Notes: a model not told the origin generated them from the sequence alone. Positions 1 through 9,152 are shown, counted from the first letter of the stretch. The stretch is DNA of 64,000 nucleotides from Burkholderia sp. BCC1644 (GCF_902833225.1 NZ_CADFEI010000003.1:372001-436000); one strand, 5' to 3'. Translations and numbers: made by a program.

Positions 1-204
1 ACGTGGCACGCAGGCGGGTCAGCGGGCGGGAAGCTGAGGTCGTCATGGTTGTTGTCGGGTTCGGGTGCCGGGGGCGACGGGATTGCGGCGGCCATGCGTC
101 GCGCGGTGCGCATGGCCGATGCCCCGCGCACCGCGGAGAAAGCATCGCATAGGGGCCGCGTTCGCACAATTCTTCGGGGCGGCCCGTTCGGCGTCGTGGC
201 GGCG
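1..204. other. Window edge, no gene recognised
   Basis: This stretch lies downstream of the stop codon of the reductase gene that ends at 205. Frames here are open only because of the high GC content, and none matches a recognised family. I see no hairpin followed by a T-run. It may hold the end of a gene that lies mostly outside the window. Confidence 0.4.
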
Positions 205-1170
205 TTACGGAAGCGGTGGCGCGCCGTGCAGGACCGTGCGCAACGCCGCGTCGAACGGCGTCGCATGGTCGATGCCGAGCGCGCGCAGGCGCGACGCGTC
301 GAGATGGCAATCGTACGGGCGCGGCGTCGCGTCGGCCGGCTGGTCGATCGGCGTGAGCGATGCGTCGACGCCGAACGCGGCAGCGATGCGCTGCGCGATG
401 TCGTGCTTCGTCATCGGCTCCTCGCCCGACCAGTGACGGATGCCCGTGACGGATTCGCCCGCGAGATGGCGCAGCGTCAGGTCGCGGATGACCTTCGCGA
501 CGTCCGGCGTGTAGGTCGGGTAGCGGATCGCCCACGCGTCCATGCCGACCGCTTGCGCACCCGGACGGGCGGATGCCACGGTCGCCGGGACGAGGCTCGT
601 GACCGCCGATTCGCTCCAGTCGGCGATCGGACCGAAGAGCAACGGCAAGCGCAGCACGCAGGAGAGCGACGATGCCGCGAGGAGTGCCGCCTCGCCTTCC
701 AGCTTGGTGCGGCCGTAGATGTTCAGCGGGTTCGGCGCGGCGTCTTCCGTGTACGGGGCGGCCTTGCCGTCGAAGACGTAGTCGGTCGAGATGCCGAGCG
801 TCCATGCGCCGTATCGGGCGGCCAGCGCGCCGACGCGGGCCGGTGCGTCGACGTTGATCGCGCGAGCAGCGGCCGGGTCACGTTCGCAGACGTCCGGGCG
901 GCGTTCGGCGGCGCAGAGGATGACGGCGGCCGGTTGGCGGGTTTCGAAGAGCTGTTCGAGGGCCGGTTGATCGAGGACGTCGAGCTCTGCGATGTTTTCC
1001 GGTGGCAATGCCAGAAGTTTCGCGCCTGCGCTTTGCGGGTTCCGGATCGTTGCAAGCAGCGTCAGCGACGACTCGCTGGCCAGCGATGCGGCAACCGCGC
1101 GGCCAAGGAGGCCGGAAGCGCCGATGAGGAGGATGGTGGGAAGTTCGGTCGACGGAGTTGGGCTTGGCAT
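205..1170 (-). CDS. RmlD-like NAD(P)-dependent sugar-nucleotide reductase (SDR family)
   Basis: About 321 residues. The N-terminus has a Rossmann nucleotide-binding loop (TILLIGASGLLGRAVA). A mid-protein STDYVFDG segment and a YGRTK motif, the Tyr-x-x-x-Lys catalytic pair, fit the RmlD / dTDP-4-dehydrorhamnose reductase group of extended SDRs. I chose the Met just ahead of the Rossmann strand (codon at 1168-1170). An in-frame start 38 codons upstream would add residues without family character, and no strong ribosome site decides between them. No rhamnose or O-antigen genes are nearby, so a role in dTDP-rhamnose synthesis is not supported by context. It could equally be a free-standing reductase of unknown substrate. 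Confidence 0.75.
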   Translation of the reverse strand: MPSPTPSTELPTILLIGASGLLGRAVAASLASESSLTLLATIRNPQSAGAKLLALPPENIAELDVLDQPALEQLFETRQPAAVILCAAERRPDVCERDPAAARAINVDAPARVGALAARYGAWTLGISTDYVFDGKAAPYTEDAAPNPLNIYGRTKLEGEAALLAASSLSCVLRLPLLFGPIADWSESAVTSLVPATVASARPGAQAVGMDAWAIRYPTYTPDVAKVIRDLTLRHLAGESVTGIRHWSGEEPMTKHDIAQRIAAAFGVDASLTPIDQPADATPRPYDCHLDASRLRALGIDHATPFDAALRTVLHGAPPLP

Positions 1171-1441
1171 GAGCGGCGATTCGGGTGTCGTGGGGCAGCG
1201 CGAGGTCGCGATCCACGTTCGAAGGTCCGGCTCGACGTTCGAACGATGAACGTGCCGAGGATAGCCGAGTTTGGCAGCGCACACATCTGCGCGACAGACA
1301 CGAAGCGTTGCGGCCGACGCGCGTCATGCTCGCCGCTTCAGTCGAATCCGCATGCCACGCGTCATCGATCCCCCAAAATGCAGCGCGCGGTACACATCCG
1401 TGCACCGCGCGAGTCACACCGGACAGCAACTTCGCCCTGCC

Positions 1442-1855
1442 TTACTTCCGATCCACCGAATACCGCCCCGGCCCGGTCAGCGCGAGCAACAGCAACCCGC
1501 CGATGATGCTCACGTTCTTGTAGAAGTTGATCGTCGCCATGTACTGCTCCATCCCTTGCAGCGCCCAGTAGCGATGGCCGATCAGCGCGGTCGCGAGCGT
1601 ATAGGCGGCAACCACCAGCGCGAGCGGACGCGTATAGAAACCGATCGCGATCAGCGCGCCGCCGGCCAGCTCGACCGCCACCGCGATCGTGGCCGCCAGT
1701 TCGGGCGCCGGGTTCCCCGTCGACGCCATGTACGCGACCGTGCCCGAGAAGCCGTTCAGCTTCTGCCAGCCGAACAGCACGAACAGGATCATCATCAGCA
1801 CGCGAGCCGCCAGCAACAGCTCGTCCTTCTTCGACTCCAGCGAAACGTAACGCAT
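1442..1855 (-). CDS. DoxX family membrane protein
   Basis: 137 residues with four predicted membrane segments. The family signature appears early (LMMILFVLFGWQKLNGFSG), followed by glycine-rich helices (ELAGGALIAIGFYTRP) and a C-terminal helix after INFYKNVSIIGG. DoxX-like proteins are small quinone-associated or redox-associated inner membrane proteins; most have no proven reaction. The start at 1853-1855 places the first charged stretch just before helix 1, and the longer open frame upstream is Arg-rich and unlike the family. It stands alone, with 271 bases downstream to the start of the neighbouring reductase gene and a 420-base gap upstream. Confidence 0.85.
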   Translation of the reverse strand: MRYVSLESKKDELLLAARVLMMILFVLFGWQKLNGFSGTVAYMASTGNPAPELAATIAVAVELAGGALIAIGFYTRPLALVVAAYTLATALIGHRYWALQGMEQYMATINFYKNVSIIGGLLLLALTGPGRYSVDRK

Positions 1856-2275
1856 AGCAATCACCCTTGAATTGACGGTTTGATGCGGCCGTTGCCGAGG
1901 CACGCCGGAGCGGCGCACGTGGCCGGCAACGGACCACTCCTCGCTCGATCGGATCGCTGGCCGATACCGCGGCCAGCTTGCCGAAGAATCCGTCCGGTCG
2001 CGCCGCTCGCGGCGCGCTTCGAATCGGTTCTGGCGAAGCACGGGTGCAGTCTACTGTCTCACCGGAAATCATCAATCCGTCAAAACATGATTCGCTGTCT
2101 CAATTTAGTGGACAATTGGGTGCAACAAGGGCTTTGTGACGCGTCACGGCGTGCATGACGGCACGACAGGCTGCGACGCCGGGCTGCGCACGCGGCCCGG
2201 ACGGCGCGTGCGCTACACGTTCTCCACGACGATGCCGGCGCGCCGTCGACACCGCCCGACGCGCCCCACCGCCCA
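1856..2275. other. 420-base intergenic region, no gene
   Basis: Between the doxX-like start and the stop of the aldolase gene. The part near 2085-2125 is noticeably richer in A/T than its surroundings and could hold the doxX promoter. No open frame here resembles a protein family, and I see no clear terminator for the aldolase gene. Confidence 0.45.
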
Positions 2276-3220
2276 TTACGCCGCGATCCGCCGGCGGAAA
2301 TGCTCGGTTCCCGCGACGATCTTGTCGAGCACCGCGTCGAGCGCCCAGAATCGCTCGCGCACGTCGTAGTCGATCGCACGGCACCTGATCGACCCGAACG
2401 TCCCGATCCGCTGATGGTAAATCTTCGCGAGCGCCGGGTAGCCGAGTGCCTCCGACACCGCCGATACGACCAGGAACGTCGACAGTTCATCGGCCAGCGC
2501 CGGATTCGTGTCGCCTTGCGTGCGCAACCACCGGTAGAGATCCGGGTGGAAGTTGGTGAACACGCCGTTGAAGCCGGCGGATCCGGCCTTCATCGCATCC
2601 CACGCAATCGCGGCGTTCGCGTTCAGGATCTTCAGCGGCGATCCCGCGGCGAGCGCAACACGCCGCTTCACCGTGTCGAGATCGCAGCTCACGTCCTTGA
2701 GCATCACGAACCGGCCCGTGTCGATGCATGCACGCAGTTCGTCATCCGAAAGAAGCCGCCGGTAAGGGGCCGGACATTCATACAGGCCGAGCGGGAGATC
2801 CGACGGCAGTCGCGCGAGCAGCCGGTGCAGATGGTCGAGCAATGCGGCGCTGCCCTTGCGCTGCGGATCGAGGCGGTTGGTCACGAGCACGACGCCCTGC
2901 GCGCCCGATTCGGCCGCCGCGCACAGCTCGGCGACCTGCGCATCGAGATCGTCGCTGATGTGCCCGGACGCGACGACGGGCACGCGTCCGGCCACCCGAT
3001 CGACCACGAAGCGCGCGAGTTCCGCGCGTTCGGCCAGGCTCAGGAACTGCATCTCGCTCGATTGCGCGACCGCGAACAACGCATCCGAGCCGTGCGCCAG
3101 ATACCATTCGATGAGCCGCTCGAGCCCGGCGTAGTCGATCGCGCCGGCGTCGTCGAACGGCGTCAGCATCACCGGCACGATCCCCTCGATGGTCACGTTC
3201 GATTGCTGCGGGTGTTGCAT
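2276..3220 (-). CDS. DHDPS/NAL-family aldolase or dehydratase
   Basis: 314 residues, the usual length for the dihydrodipicolinate synthase / N-acetylneuraminate lyase TIM-barrel family. It opens with the family pattern GIVPVMLTPFDDAGAIDYAGLERLI. The Schiff-base lysine is in FVMLKDVS and the proton-relay tyrosine in LGLYECPAP, so both catalytic residues are present. The usual G(T/S)TGE motif is replaced by VAQSSEMQFLS, which suggests a substrate other than aspartate semialdehyde. It lies just downstream of an MFS carrier and a ribokinase on the same strand. A role as a 2-keto-3-deoxy sugar-acid aldolase or related hydro-lyase is inferred from that context. This is not the housekeeping dapA. 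Confidence 0.82.
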   Translation of the reverse strand: MQHPQQSNVTIEGIVPVMLTPFDDAGAIDYAGLERLIEWYLAHGSDALFAVAQSSEMQFLSLAERAELARFVVDRVAGRVPVVASGHISDDLDAQVAELCAAAESGAQGVVLVTNRLDPQRKGSAALLDHLHRLLARLPSDLPLGLYECPAPYRRLLSDDELRACIDTGRFVMLKDVSCDLDTVKRRVALAAGSPLKILNANAAIAWDAMKAGSAGFNGVFTNFHPDLYRWLRTQGDTNPALADELSTFLVVSAVSEALGYPALAKIYHQRIGTFGSIRCRAIDYDVRERFWALDAVLDKIVAGTEHFRRRIAA

Positions 3221-3263
3221 CTGTTTCTCCTTGCTTCAGTGAATGCGGGGAGCAGACCGCGGC

Positions 3264-4583
3264 TCACGCCGGTAACGGTCCGGGCGCGGCGTTCGCGGCC
3301 TGCTCGGGAATCGGCTTGCGTACCAGCAGCAGATAGGCCATTGCACCGGCGAACGCGATCGCCGCGGCCGTCAGCAGCGCCGGCACGAACGACCACTTCT
3401 GCGCAATGATGCCCGTCAGGATCGGCGCAAGCGCGCCGCCGATGAAGCCGCCGAAATTCTGGATCGCACCGAGCGACGCGACACGGCTGGGCGGCGCGGC
3501 TGCCGTCGCGAGCGCCCACGAGCAGGCCGACGCCGCGTTCGCGAGAAAGATCACGACCGAAATGCACGCGAGCGCAACCGTGTTGCTTTGCACGAGCGCG
3601 GCCGGGATCGTGAAGGCGACCATTCCGAGCATCGCGACCACCACCGCGTTGCGCCGGCTCACGACCGGCGAACGGCTGCGGCGCGTGACCAGGTCCGACA
3701 GCCAGCCGGCGACCAGCGAACCGACGAACCCGCACAGGAACGGCACCGACGCGGCGAATCCGGTGCGGATCAGGCTCATGTGCCGCTCCATCGTCAGGTA
3801 GCCCGGCAGCCAGGTCAGGTAGACCCAGTTCAGGTACACGGAGCCGAAGAAGCCGATCAGCATCCCCCAGGTCGTGCCGTGCGAGAACAGGCTGCGCCAT
3901 TCGGCGAACGTCAGTTTCGGCGCCGCGGCCACGCTTTGCGCGTCGGCATCGAGATAGCCGCGCTCGGCGGCGGACAGTTGCGCGCGCACCGGATCGCGAT
4001 ACAGCGCGAACCAGACGACCGCGACGACGAGACCGAGCGCCCCCGTCACGATGAACGCCCAGCGCCAGTCGAACGACACCACGAGAATCGACAGCAGCAA
4101 CGGCGCAAGCGCGGTGCCGAGCGGCGATGCTGCGTTGAAAATGCCGGTCGGCGTGCCGCGCGCGCGCAGCGGAAACCAGTTGCTGACCACGCGCGCGGCC
4201 GACGGGAACTGTGGCGCCTCGCCGATGCCGAGCACGATGCGCGCGACGATGAACCAGCCGAAGGTCGACACGATGCCGCCCGCCGCCTGCGCGAACGACC
4301 AGACGATCAGCCCGATGCCGAGCAGCCGGCGCGGGCCGATGCGGTCGACCAGCCCGCCGACCGGGAACTGGCACAGCGCATAGCTCCACGAGAACGCGGA
4401 CAGCAGCAGCCCCATCTGTGCGAGCGACAGGCCGAGATCGCCACGGATCGCCGAGCTCGCGACGGCCAGCGTGCCGCGATCGAGGTAGTTGACGATCCCG
4501 CTCGCCATCAACAGCGCGAGCGCGATGCGTTGGCCGCGCCGGATGCGTGGCGGCGCGAGCGGAACAGGTTGGTTTTCGTTCAT
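3264..4583 (-). CDS. MFS transporter, anion:cation symporter (ACS) type
   Basis: About 439 residues with twelve predicted membrane helices and a central hydrophilic loop (RDPVRAQLSAAERGYLDAD). Helix 1 contains the ACS-type GIVNYLDRGTLAVA motif, and the loop after helix 2 has GGLVDRIGPRRLLG. This resembles glucarate/galactonate/hexuronate carriers. Two in-frame ATGs are possible. The first (4598) is followed by GGAGACA, which sits 8-9 bases ahead of the second (4583) and makes a good ribosome site for it, so I prefer 4583. Its neighbours, an aldolase and a sugar kinase, suggest uptake of a sugar acid or related carboxylate. Confidence 0.87.
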   Translation of the reverse strand: MNENQPVPLAPPRIRRGQRIALALLMASGIVNYLDRGTLAVASSAIRGDLGLSLAQMGLLLSAFSWSYALCQFPVGGLVDRIGPRRLLGIGLIVWSFAQAAGGIVSTFGWFIVARIVLGIGEAPQFPSAARVVSNWFPLRARGTPTGIFNAASPLGTALAPLLLSILVVSFDWRWAFIVTGALGLVVAVVWFALYRDPVRAQLSAAERGYLDADAQSVAAAPKLTFAEWRSLFSHGTTWGMLIGFFGSVYLNWVYLTWLPGYLTMERHMSLIRTGFAASVPFLCGFVGSLVAGWLSDLVTRRSRSPVVSRRNAVVVAMLGMVAFTIPAALVQSNTVALACISVVIFLANAASACSWALATAAAPPSRVASLGAIQNFGGFIGGALAPILTGIIAQKWSFVPALLTAAAIAFAGAMAYLLLVRKPIPEQAANAAPGPLPA

Positions 4584-4643
4584 GTCGGTTGTCTCCATGT
4601 CACTGGTATCGGCCGGTTCCGGCCGTTCCGTCGTGTGCGGAAT

Positions 4644-5570
4644 TCAGGTCTCCATACGCATGACTTCGTCGCGCGTCGGGATCGAGGTCTGTGCGCCGTA
4701 GCGCGTGACGCTGATGGCGGCCGCGCGCTGGCCGAAGCCGATCGCGTCGTCCATCGACGCGCCGCCTGCGCGGGCCGCCGCGAACCCGCCGACGAACGTG
4801 TCGCCGGCCGCGGTCGTATCGACGGCCACCACCTTCATCGCCCGATGACGGCCGTTCCCTGCACTGCCGCGCCAGCAGACGCCGCGCGCGCCGAGCGTGA
4901 CCAGCACGTTGGCGACGCCCTTCGCGCACAGCGCGTCGGCAGCGCGCACGGCCGACGCGTCGTCGCCGACGGCGATACCGGTCAGCGACTCGGCTTCCGT
5001 TTCGTTGACGACGAGGTAGTCGACCCGTGCCAGCAATGCGTCGAACAGCGGCTGCGCGGGCGCCGGATTGAGCAGCACCGGCGTGTGGTGCGCACCGGCA
5101 CAGGCCATCGCGCGCACGACGGTGGCAACCGGCACTTCGAGCTGGCACACGAGCAGCGCCGCCCCCGCGATCGCTTCGCGCGCCGCGTCGATCCGGTCGG
5201 CATCGAGGCACGCATTCGCCCCGGGCACGACGACGATGCTGTTCGCGCCGCCGTCGTCGACCGTGATCGTCGCCACGCCGGTCGCCGTGCCGCCGATCCG
5301 ATGCAGATGCGTCACGTCGATGCGCTCCGCCGCCAGCGCGCCGTGCAGGCGCGCACCGAACGCGTCGTCGCCAACGCAGCCGATCATCGCGACCGATGCG
5401 CCCAGGCGTGCGGCCGCGACCGCCTGGTTCGCCCCCTTGCCGCCATGCACGGTCTGGAATGCCGTGCCAAGCAGCGTTTCGCCCGGCACCGGCAGGCGCG
5501 GCGCGCGCGTGACGAGGTCGATGTTGACGCTGCCGACGACGGCGATACGCGGTGAAGTGGTCTCGCTCAT
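4644..5570 (-). CDS. rbsK: Ribokinase (PfkB family sugar kinase)
   Basis: 308 residues, normal for the family. The N-terminal signature VVGSVNIDLVTRAPRLPVPGE and the GGKGANQAVAAARLG block are ribokinase hallmarks. The C-terminal ATP site DTTAAGDTFVGGFAA carries the catalytic aspartate of the anion hole. It would phosphorylate ribose or a similar sugar with ATP. No ribose ABC transporter is present. Instead the gene leads an operon with an MFS carrier and a DHDPS-family enzyme, so the real substrate may be a deoxy-sugar or sugar acid. It is transcribed away from a LacI-type gene, and a strong LacI-like operator lies a few bases upstream of its start codon. Confidence 0.88.
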   Translation of the reverse strand: MSETTSPRIAVVGSVNIDLVTRAPRLPVPGETLLGTAFQTVHGGKGANQAVAAARLGASVAMIGCVGDDAFGARLHGALAAERIDVTHLHRIGGTATGVATITVDDGGANSIVVVPGANACLDADRIDAAREAIAGAALLVCQLEVPVATVVRAMACAGAHHTPVLLNPAPAQPLFDALLARVDYLVVNETEAESLTGIAVGDDASAVRAADALCAKGVANVLVTLGARGVCWRGSAGNGRHRAMKVVAVDTTAAGDTFVGGFAAARAGGASMDDAIGFGQRAAAISVTRYGAQTSIPTRDEVMRMET

Positions 5571-5575
5571 GCCCG

Positions 5576-5593
5576 AATGTAACCGCTTACATT
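5576..5593. promoter_or_regulatory. LacI-family operator upstream of rbsK
   Basis: The sequence AATGTAACCGCTTACATT is an inverted repeat with perfect 7-base arms (AATGTAA / TTACATT) around CCGC, the geometry of LacI/GalR-family operators. It lies 5 bases upstream of the rbsK start, well placed to block transcription of the kinase-carrier-aldolase operon. The divergent LacI gene is the obvious candidate for binding it. Confidence 0.8.
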
Positions 5594-5687
5594 TGTGGCC
5601 GACAAAATGGCCGAAAAGGCCGTCGTCTCGGAAAATTTCGCAATGCGGGTGAGATCCATGTCTGACATAATACGAAGCAGCTGGAAG

Positions 5688-5701
5688 ATAGCGCTTACAT
5701 T
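5688..5701. promoter_or_regulatory. Second, weaker LacI-type operator
   Basis: ATAGCGCTTACATT shares the right half (CGCTTACATT, one base different from the first operator) and has the central CG step typical of LacI sites, but its left half is degenerate. Its centre is about 110 bases from the first operator and 118 bases ahead of the LacI gene. That spacing is compatible with looping or autoregulation, which is inference. Confidence 0.55.
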
Positions 5702-5811
5702 CTCACAGGATCGAATGAGGATGCAAGCGGGACCATCATGAATCGAGGGTAAACAATGACGCGACTGGCAACGCACGGCGCAGGCAGGCCCACCGCGCCG
5801 GAAGACAGCCA

Positions 5812-6897
5812 ATGAGCACGCCCCCGTCCCGCGGTGGCGCGTCGCGGGCGCGCCGCGGCAGCGGCCGTTCGGTGCTCGGCGATGTCGCGAAACTGGCCGG
5901 CGTGTCGACCGCGACCGTCTCGCGCGTGTACAACGACCCCGGCAAGGTGTCGGCCGACGTGCAGCAGCGCGTGCGCGACGCGGCGCGCACCTTGAACTGG
6001 ATTCCGAATGCGGCCGGCCGCGCACTCGCGTCGACGCGCACGCACATCACCGGCGCGATCATTCCGACGCTCGACGACCAGGTGTTCGCGTCGCAGGTCG
6101 CGGGCATGCAGACGGTCATGGCCGAACACGGCATCACGCTGTTCCTCGGCTGCTCGAACTACGATCCCGCGCAGGCGCTGGCGCAGGTGCGCGCGATGCT
6201 GTCGCGCGGCGTGGAAGCCGTGTCGCTGGTCGGCGAAGCGTATCCGCCGGAATTGTTCGAACTCCTGGCGATGCATCGCGTGCCGTACGTCGTCACCTAT
6301 GCGTATCGCGACGACAGCCCGCACTGCTGCATCGGCTTCGACAACCGCGCGGCGTTCGCGCGGCTCACCACGCACCTGCTCGACCTTGGCCACCGCGATT
6401 TCGCGATCATCATGCAGCCGTCGGCGGACAACGACCGCGTACAAGCCCGCCTGCGCGGCATTCACGACACGCTGGCCACGCAGGGCCTCGCGGTGCGCCC
6501 CATGCATCAGCACGAAGGCGCGGCAACGATCGCGTTCGGGCGAGCAAGCCTGCGCGCGATCGCCGGCAGCGACGCGGCGACGCGGCCGACGGCCGTGATC
6601 TGCGGCAACGACGCGCTCGCGCTCGGTGCCTTGCTCGAAGCGCAGGCGCTCGGCATCGACGTGCCCGCGCAACTGTCGATCACGGGGTTCGACGACATCG
6701 CGCTCGCACGCGAGATCCAGCCGCCGCTGACGACGATGTGGGTCGACACCGACGCGATCGGGCGCCAGGCCGCGCATGCGTTGCTCGACGCGCTCGAGAA
6801 CGGCGCCACGGGGCCCGGCAGTGCCGTGCTGCCCGAGTTGCGCGCGCGGGAATCCGCCGCGCCGCCGGCGCAGGTGCGTGCCGTGCGCAAGACATGA
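5812..6897 (+). CDS. LacI-family transcriptional repressor
   Basis: 361 residues. A helix-turn-helix headpiece follows about 20 extra basic residues: VLGDVAKLAGVSTATVSRVYNDP, then the hinge helix ending AAGRALASTRT. The rest is a periplasmic-binding-protein-like sensor domain with the C-terminal signature SITGFDDIALAREIQPPLTTM. The start at 5812 follows GGAAGA by a suitable distance. It is divergent from rbsK, with two LacI-type operators between them, so it probably represses the kinase-carrier-aldolase operon until a sugar inducer binds. The effector cannot be read from the sequence. Confidence 0.9.
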   Translation: MSTPPSRGGASRARRGSGRSVLGDVAKLAGVSTATVSRVYNDPGKVSADVQQRVRDAARTLNWIPNAAGRALASTRTHITGAIIPTLDDQVFASQVAGMQTVMAEHGITLFLGCSNYDPAQALAQVRAMLSRGVEAVSLVGEAYPPELFELLAMHRVPYVVTYAYRDDSPHCCIGFDNRAAFARLTTHLLDLGHRDFAIIMQPSADNDRVQARLRGIHDTLATQGLAVRPMHQHEGAATIAFGRASLRAIAGSDAATRPTAVICGNDALALGALLEAQALGIDVPAQLSITGFDDIALAREIQPPLTTMWVDTDAIGRQAAHALLDALENGATGPGSAVLPELRARESAAPPAQVRAVRKT

Positions 6898-6905
6898 AGC
6901 ACCGC

Positions 6906-6921
6906 CGGGCGGCGGCGCCCG
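6906..6921. terminator. Possible hairpin between convergent genes
   Basis: CGGGCG-GCGG-CGCCCG, a 6-base perfect stem in the 25-base gap between the LacI stop and the stop of the opposite-strand gene. There is no T-run, so intrinsic termination is uncertain. Confidence 0.35.
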
Positions 6922-6922
6922 C

Positions 6923-7993
6923 TTACTGCATCACGCCGACCGGCAGCGTCTTGTCGAGATTGTCGCGCCACGCGTTGATCGTCTTCGGCACGGTTTTCTT
7001 CCACGCCGGCACGTTCGAGTAATAGCGCATCCGGACGTTGTTCTTCGCATCGAACACGAGCAGCCCGATCCACAGGTCGGTGCCGCGGCGCATCACGATC
7101 GCCGCGTTCGTCGTCGCGATGCCGCGCACCCAGTACGACGTCACGTGTGCGTTGAGCCCGTCGAGATCCTTCTCGTCGGCGCTGTAGTTGACCATGTCGA
7201 CGAGCGTCTGATAGTCGGCGCCGAGCAGCTTGTGCGCAGTCGCGTTCTGTGTCGCGTCGGTCACGACCTTGAGACTCAGCAGGTCGGCCGGTGGTTTGGC
7301 CTGAAACTGCGACGCAGTCACATATTCGCCCCCGTAGACGACACCCGCGCCCGCGCCGCAATCGAAATCGGCGCCCTGTTGCGTGACGCGGATGCGCGTG
7401 CCCTTCCGGTCGAAATCGAGCCGGCATTTGTCCTGGCGATAGGTGCCGCTGTCGCCGTGCAGCACGATGTCGCCGTCGAGCCCGCCGGTATTCGCGCCGT
7501 TGTTCGCGCCCAGCTCGAAATGCAGGCGCGGTGCCGTGCCGGTGAACGTGAGCACGCCGCCGAACGACGGGTTGTCGCTCGTCATGTACCAGGTCTGCTG
7601 CCAGCGGTCGGCGGCGAGCGGCGTACCGTTGAGGCTCGCGAGCCGTTCGCGGTAGCGGTCGCCAAGGCACGGCGCATCGCTGCCGCACTGGTCGCGCTGC
7701 TTCAGCCACTTCAGTTGCGCGGCCTTCAGCGCGGCCGTATCGCCGCCCTTTGCGAGCGCCTTCTTCCACGCGGCCGACAGGTCGCCGTCGAGCTTCGACA
7801 GTGCGGTATCCGCGCAAATCGCCTTCTCGGTCGGCGAAGCAGCCTTCGCGCAGTCGAAGCCGGCCGCATGCGCGGCAACCGGCAGCAGCGTCAGCAGCGC
7901 GGCCGCCGCGACGGATGGCAGGTGTGTGCGCCGCTTGTCAGATGCGGAAGTCGCGGCGTGTCCGCGCGCATTCGATCGGTTCTGGATGGTCAT
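6923..7993 (-). CDS. Secreted protein with LprI/DUF1311-type domain
   Basis: 356 residues. A cleavable signal peptide runs to about residue 43 (AALLTLLPVAAHAAG). Directly after it comes an LprI-type domain: FDCAKAASPTEKAICAD, then LKWLKQRDQC and CLGDRYRERLASL, whose cysteines can pair in the periplasm. This domain is known from mycobacterial lysozyme inhibitor LprI and many proteobacterial periplasmic proteins. The remaining 250 residues look like a beta-rich domain I do not recognise. The gene converges on the LacI gene, and no partner is evident. A role in envelope defence or lysozyme inhibition is possible but not shown. Confidence 0.75.
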   Translation of the reverse strand: MTIQNRSNARGHAATSASDKRRTHLPSVAAAALLTLLPVAAHAAGFDCAKAASPTEKAICADTALSKLDGDLSAAWKKALAKGGDTAALKAAQLKWLKQRDQCGSDAPCLGDRYRERLASLNGTPLAADRWQQTWYMTSDNPSFGGVLTFTGTAPRLHFELGANNGANTGGLDGDIVLHGDSGTYRQDKCRLDFDRKGTRIRVTQQGADFDCGAGAGVVYGGEYVTASQFQAKPPADLLSLKVVTDATQNATAHKLLGADYQTLVDMVNYSADEKDLDGLNAHVTSYWVRGIATTNAAIVMRRGTDLWIGLLVFDAKNNVRMRYYSNVPAWKKTVPKTINAWRDNLDKTLPVGVMQ

Positions 7994-8123
7994 CGGCTTG
8001 ATCGTCGCTGGGTCGCGCGCCTGTAGAAGCTACCTGCACGCGACATTCGAGGTAAAAACGCCCGGCCCGGCATGCCACGCATGCCGCCGCCCGCCGAAGC
8101 GTAACCCGAATGCGCGACGCCGA

Positions 8124-9152
8124 TCAATCGACGTTCGATGTCATGGCAACCGCTTCGGCAGCCACGCTGCATTGCACGATTCCGTCACGCAAGACGGCTT
8201 CCGTCGCATGATCGAACATCCCGATGAACACCATCGCGCCCTCCCCCGCGTGCGGCGCCCGCCCTTCGCCTTCCATCGACGAGAACCGGAGGCGCCGCGC
8301 GGCGACCTGGCAAACGCGCGTGGCGACCGCACCTTCCGCGTCGGCCACGCGCACGATCCCTTTCGCACGCAGGATCGTGCGCGGCAACGTCTTCAGCCAC
8401 GTGCGCAACCGCGCCTTGTCGAGCACGTCCGGCACGGCGACAGTGACGCTCGCGAACGCCGGCATCGCAGCATGACCGATCGGCTGGTGCAAACGCGCGA
8501 TGTCAGCCGGCATCGCGCGGCGATCGGGCACGGCCGTGTCGAACAGCAACGCGAGCGGAATCTCGCCCTGCCGTGCCGCGACGACGATATCGGTCGGTGC
8601 GCACGCGCGCACATCGTCGAGCACCGCATCGCGCTGCGCCGGCGCGACGAGATCGAGCTTGGTCACGACGATCGCGCCCGCACCGTCGAGCTGGCGCTGC
8701 GCCATCGCGCCGACGAGCGGATCGGCCAGCGTGTCGCGCCACGCGAGCGCGTCGGCAACGACGAGCACCGACGTCAACCGGAACGCCCCGTTCAGTAGTC
8801 CGATTTGTGCGATCTTCGCGGGATCGGCCACGCCGCTCGCCTCGACGAGCAGCAGTTCGGGCCGCACGTCGCGCGTCGCGACGCGCGTCAGTACATCGAC
8901 GAGCGCGCCGCCGATCGTGCAGCAGATGCAGCCGTTGTCGAGTTCGATCACGTCGTCGCCGCGCGCGCGGACGAGCCGCGCGTCGATGTTCACCGCGCCG
9001 AAATCGTTGACGAGCACCGCGATGCGCCGGCCGTGCGGCGCCTGCAGGATCGCGTTGACGAGCGTCGTCTTGCCCGCGCCGAGATAGCCGCCGATCACCG
9101 CGAGGTCGATCGGTGCACGCGCGGCCGAGTCGACTGCAGTGCGCGCGCTCAT
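8124..9152 (-). CDS. CobW/COG0523 G3E-family GTPase (metallochaperone)
   Basis: 342 residues. The Walker A loop is GGYLGAGKTTLVN (about residues 21-33), the family's metal-binding CxCC motif is in DNGCICCTIGG (75-78), a VEASGVADP block follows, and the base-specificity motif is TKLD. The C-terminal CobW domain covers roughly residues 230-330. COG0523 proteins use GTP to deliver Zn, Co or other metals to client enzymes. Its ATG overlaps the stop of an amidohydrolase gene by 4 bases (ATGA), so the two are translationally coupled. I infer that the amidohydrolase may be its client. No Zur-type site is evident. Confidence 0.88.
   Translation of the reverse strand: MSARTAVDSAARAPIDLAVIGGYLGAGKTTLVNAILQAPHGRRIAVLVNDFGAVNIDARLVRARGDDVIELDNGCICCTIGGALVDVLTRVATRDVRPELLLVEASGVADPAKIAQIGLLNGAFRLTSVLVVADALAWRDTLADPLVGAMAQRQLDGAGAIVVTKLDLVAPAQRDAVLDDVRACAPTDIVVAARQGEIPLALLFDTAVPDRRAMPADIARLHQPIGHAAMPAFASVTVAVPDVLDKARLRTWLKTLPRTILRAKGIVRVADAEGAVATRVCQVAARRLRFSSMEGEGRAPHAGEGAMVFIGMFDHATEAVLRDGIVQCSVAAEAVAMTSNVD

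Noticed and set aside
2106..2116. Decamer AGTGGACAAT shared with the LysR gene start at 14830-14840
   Set aside because: In the second place it is part of the ribosome site and start region; one shared decamer in 64 kb is not meaningful.
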